Shown here one piece after another: positions 23,501-24,605 of a DNA stretch of 24,605 nucleotides; positions within the stretch are counted from its first letter, which is position 1; each line of letters starts with the position of its first letter. The notes below the pieces were generated by a model. The model ran no database searches. It was given only the letters and a program-made list of their open reading frames with translations, and was not told where the DNA came from. The stretch comes from CAMBDR01 sp046597185 (GTDB lineage: Bacteria > Pseudomonadota > Gammaproteobacteria > Burkholderiales > Burkholderiaceae_D), in contig JBKJLF010000252.1 of NCBI GenBank assembly GCA_046597185.1, positions 1 through 24,605 of the forward strand, read 5' to 3'. Position numbers and translations under genes: made by a program.

Positions 23501-24605
23501 CACCGTGACACTGGCGTTGCGATTGGTGGCAGTGATGGCACCGGCCACAATGGTATAGCTGGCAGTCCAGGTACCGCCGCTATTGCTCATGGCCACTGCG
23601 GCACCGCCGCCAAACTGGCTCAAATCGGCGGTGACGCTGCTAAGCGTATCGCTGTTGTTATCACCGCCTGCGGTGTTGTTCCAGCTCACGGTGACGGTGT
23701 CGCCTATCCTGAACGCGCCACCGGTGCCAGACGCGCCACTGATGCTAATGTTGCTGTCGGTGACAAGTGGCGCAATGCTATCGACGCTGGCGTTGCCGCT
23801 ATCGGCTGTGGTGGTGCTGTTGCCAGCGTTGTCGCTGGCCGTGACGCTGACGTTACGGCTGGTGGTATCAATCGCGCCGGCCACGATGGTATAGCTGGCG
23901 CTCCAGGTGCCGCTGCTGTTGCTCATGGCGACCGCTGCGCCGCCGCCAAACTGGCTAAAGTCGGCGGTGGCACCGCTAATCGTATCGCTGTTGTTGTCAC
24001 CCCCTGCGGTATTGTTCCAGGTGACGGTGACGGTGTCGCCGACCTTGAATACACCACCTGTACCGGTGGCACCGCTGATGCTGAGGTTGCCGTCGGTAAC
24101 GGTGGGGGCAATATTATCCACGATGGCATTGCTGGTATCCGCCGTGGTGGTGGTATTGCCTGCGCTGTCGCTGGCGGTGACGCTAACATTGCGGCTGGTG
24201 GTATCAATCGCACCAGCCAAAATGGTATAGCTGGCGCTCCAGGTGCCGCTGCTGTTGCTCATGGCGACCGCTACGCCGCCGCCAAACTGGCTAAAGTCAG
24301 CCGTGGCGCTGCTGATGGTGTCAGTGTTGTTATCGCCCCCTGCGGTATTGTTCCAGGTGACGGTAACGGTATCGCCAATCTTGAATGCGCCACCGGTGCC
24401 CGTAGCGCCGCTGATGCTGATGTTGCCATTGGTCAGGACCGGGGCGACGTTATCGACGCTGGCGTTGCTGCTATCAGCGGTGGTGGTGGAATTGCCTGCG
24501 TTGTCGCTGGCGGTGACGCTGACGTTGCGGCTGGTGGTGTCAATCGCGCCAGTAACGATGGTATAGCTGGCGCTCCAGGTGCCGCTGCTGTTGCTCATCG
24601 CCACC
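20519..24605 (-). CDS. Giant Ig-like repeat surface protein / adhesin (5' end outside window)
   Basis: Only the last 1361 residues are in view; the frame is open through the right edge. First come nearly identical 112-aa repeats (each with FSQFGGG, AVAMSNSSGTWSASYTI, NVSVTASD-x-AGN, D-IAP and GDTVTVTWNNTAGGDNN). Next come about six bacterial Ig-like units with the ITFSEAVSNF...DGGITWTGTFTP pattern. Two further Ig-like units follow (RPTWSGTAEPGSKVSVFDG..., GSVITIFADGTAVGSA). A putative-Ig/cadherin-like unit (LPSWLRFDAATGTFNGTPP) comes before a unique C-terminus ending TEAVELINE. No RTX nonapeptides and no sortase motif are visible. The downstream TolC and adaptors suggest type I-like secretion to the surface for adhesion or biofilm. 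Confidence 0.88.
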   Translation of the reverse strand, partial: VAMSNSSGTWSASYTIVTGAIDTTSRNVSVTASDNAGNSTTTADSSNASVDNVAPVLTNGNISISGATGTGGAFKIGDTVTVTWNNTAGGDNNTDTISSATADFSQFGGGVAVAMSNSSGTWSASYTILAGAIDTTSRNVSVTASDSAGNTTTTADTSNAIVDNIAPTVTDGNLSISGATGTGGVFKVGDTVTVTWNNTAGGDNNSDTISGATADFSQFGGGAAVAMSNSSGTWSASYTIVAGAIDTTSRNVSVTASDNAGNSTTTADSGNASVDSIAPLVTDSNISISGASGTGGAFRIGDTVTVSWNNTAGGDNNSDTLSSVTADLSQFGGGAAVAMSNSGGTWTASYTIVAGAITATNRNASVTVLDNAGNTKTTADSSNASVDSIVPTATVALADSALVAGEASLLTITFSEAVSNFDNSDLMIDNGTLSNVSSSDGGITWTGTFTPTVEIKDLSNIITLKAGSVTDLAGNLFGAASSTSNYTIDTMVPTAKVEVISSNLNIGATSQVKVTFSQAVTGVDLADFTVDHATLSGLSSGDGGITWTATLTPDAGVEFANNHVVLNNTGYQTAAPNKGVGTTSSNAYAIDTLAPVVAISSDHPALKAGETAIVTFTLSESASNFSASDIVVQGGTLSDFTGSGKSYTAKFVPTPASTLDGILSIATGQFTDAAGNANALATSLNLSVDSIAPTINMSSSSSALRAGQTATISFSLSEAASDFTLADVAVSGGTLSNFRESGNGKDYQADFTPTPNTAGNVSVSVVEGKFSDFAGNANKTGASVTLASDTITPSIAISADKTALGAGESAILKFVLSENATDFNVSDIAVTGGTLSNFSGSGSNYTATFTPTTDVASVGRVSVNVGAFSDAAGNANAAGASLDLALDTVAPAAPSQPDLATASDTGSSNTDNITANNRPTWSGTAEPGSKVSVFDGATLLGVAVTDATGNWRFTASVPLEDGSHVISVRATDAANNTGPSSQGLPINIDTRAPAVPTAPRLADGGTNSTSTNVVLRGSDGIPGSVITIFADGTAVGSATVNPAGNWTVSGVTLSPGNHQVTATATDPAGNVSAASAASTIVITLPLPRTDNSHPLPDPIPHVTPAESEFAAALPVSGALNGDVAQTPIARAASEARGDMGSGNNRDSLPDSSSLLSPLVQSRPLTDTRFAPGQAISFTIPRDTFITSDGSPVTLSAFMLSSDGKTEQALPSWLRFDAATGTFNGTPPGNAPTDLIIRVVARDSKGNEVSASFHLRNSKVANEGRSSSTDKGAPVKLSAIGSGRDLLSALGLLGQRNQTNEGLNADDWQAADPHESEGAPALSQQIQREGARFSASGNATLQHLLLAQRLRSSTEAVELINE
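23583..24605. repeat. 336-bp tandem repeats inside the adhesin gene
   Basis: The landmark TTGCTCAT recurs at 23583, 23919, 24255 and 24591, exactly 336 bp apart (112 codons). Neighbouring units are similar but not identical over their length, and the array continues off the right edge. The fixed, in-frame period suggests unequal recombination changes the copy number without breaking the frame. Confidence 0.9.

Noticed and set aside
23583..24605. CRISPR-like array
   Set aside because: The period is 336 bp, the units are coding and in frame, and there are no short repeat/spacer units.

Overview
The window looks like a Gram-negative proteobacterial chromosome (beta- or gammaproteobacterial in flavour; I cannot place it further). 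Supporting signs are a lipoprotein-type TolC outer-membrane channel with two HlyD-like adaptors, a very large Ig-repeat surface protein, and proteobacterial toxin-antitoxin families. No rRNA, tRNA, CRISPR array or transposase was recognised. Nearly everything right of position 2192 is on the minus strand, so transcription runs right to left.

Region 1 (1-2190) is a scrap-yard boundary. It holds the remnant of an MBL-fold persulfide-dioxygenase-like gene, missing its 5' part and carrying a frameshift. This is fused to a frameshifted excisionase-type HTH antitoxin gene whose partner toxin is gone, with a 9-bp tandem repeat in its leader. An intact Phd/YefM-type antitoxin and RelE/ParE-type toxin pair follows on the plus strand.

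Region 2 (2192-15919, minus strand) is the centrepiece: a thiazole/oxazole-modified peptide (TOMM) type RiPP cluster. In transcription order it holds a giant kinase/cyclase/ATPase-TPR fusion of the TOMM-system type, an unrecognised 414-aa protein with a strong Shine-Dalgarno and a rho-independent terminator behind it, an amidohydrolase, a fused leader-binding/YcaO cyclodehydratase, a cytochrome P450, a small decayed peptide gene, a phytanoyl-CoA-dioxygenase-family oxygenase, a second fused YcaO cyclodehydratase, and a truncated asparagine-synthetase-like stub. The 414-aa protein and the small peptide gene share a C-terminal motif, MA(M/L)CDL..-R-NEPFTC, that differs mostly by synonymous changes. 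I propose this tail as the modified core or recognition peptide of the system. The cluster reads as two modules, each with a tail-bearing gene, an oxygenase and a YcaO fusion; the second module's peptide gene appears broken. No flavin-dependent azoline dehydrogenase and no dedicated exporter is visible.

Region 3 (16360-24605, minus strand) is a separate adhesin and secretion operon. A giant Ig-like repeat protein, whose start lies beyond the right edge, is followed by a TolC-family channel and two periplasmic adaptor proteins. No inner-membrane ABC transporter is in view. A 440-bp gap with inverted repeats (15920-16359) separates it from the TOMM cluster and probably carries the cluster's promoter. 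The middle of the TOMM cluster is visibly more AT-rich than the adhesin operon, which suggests separate histories.
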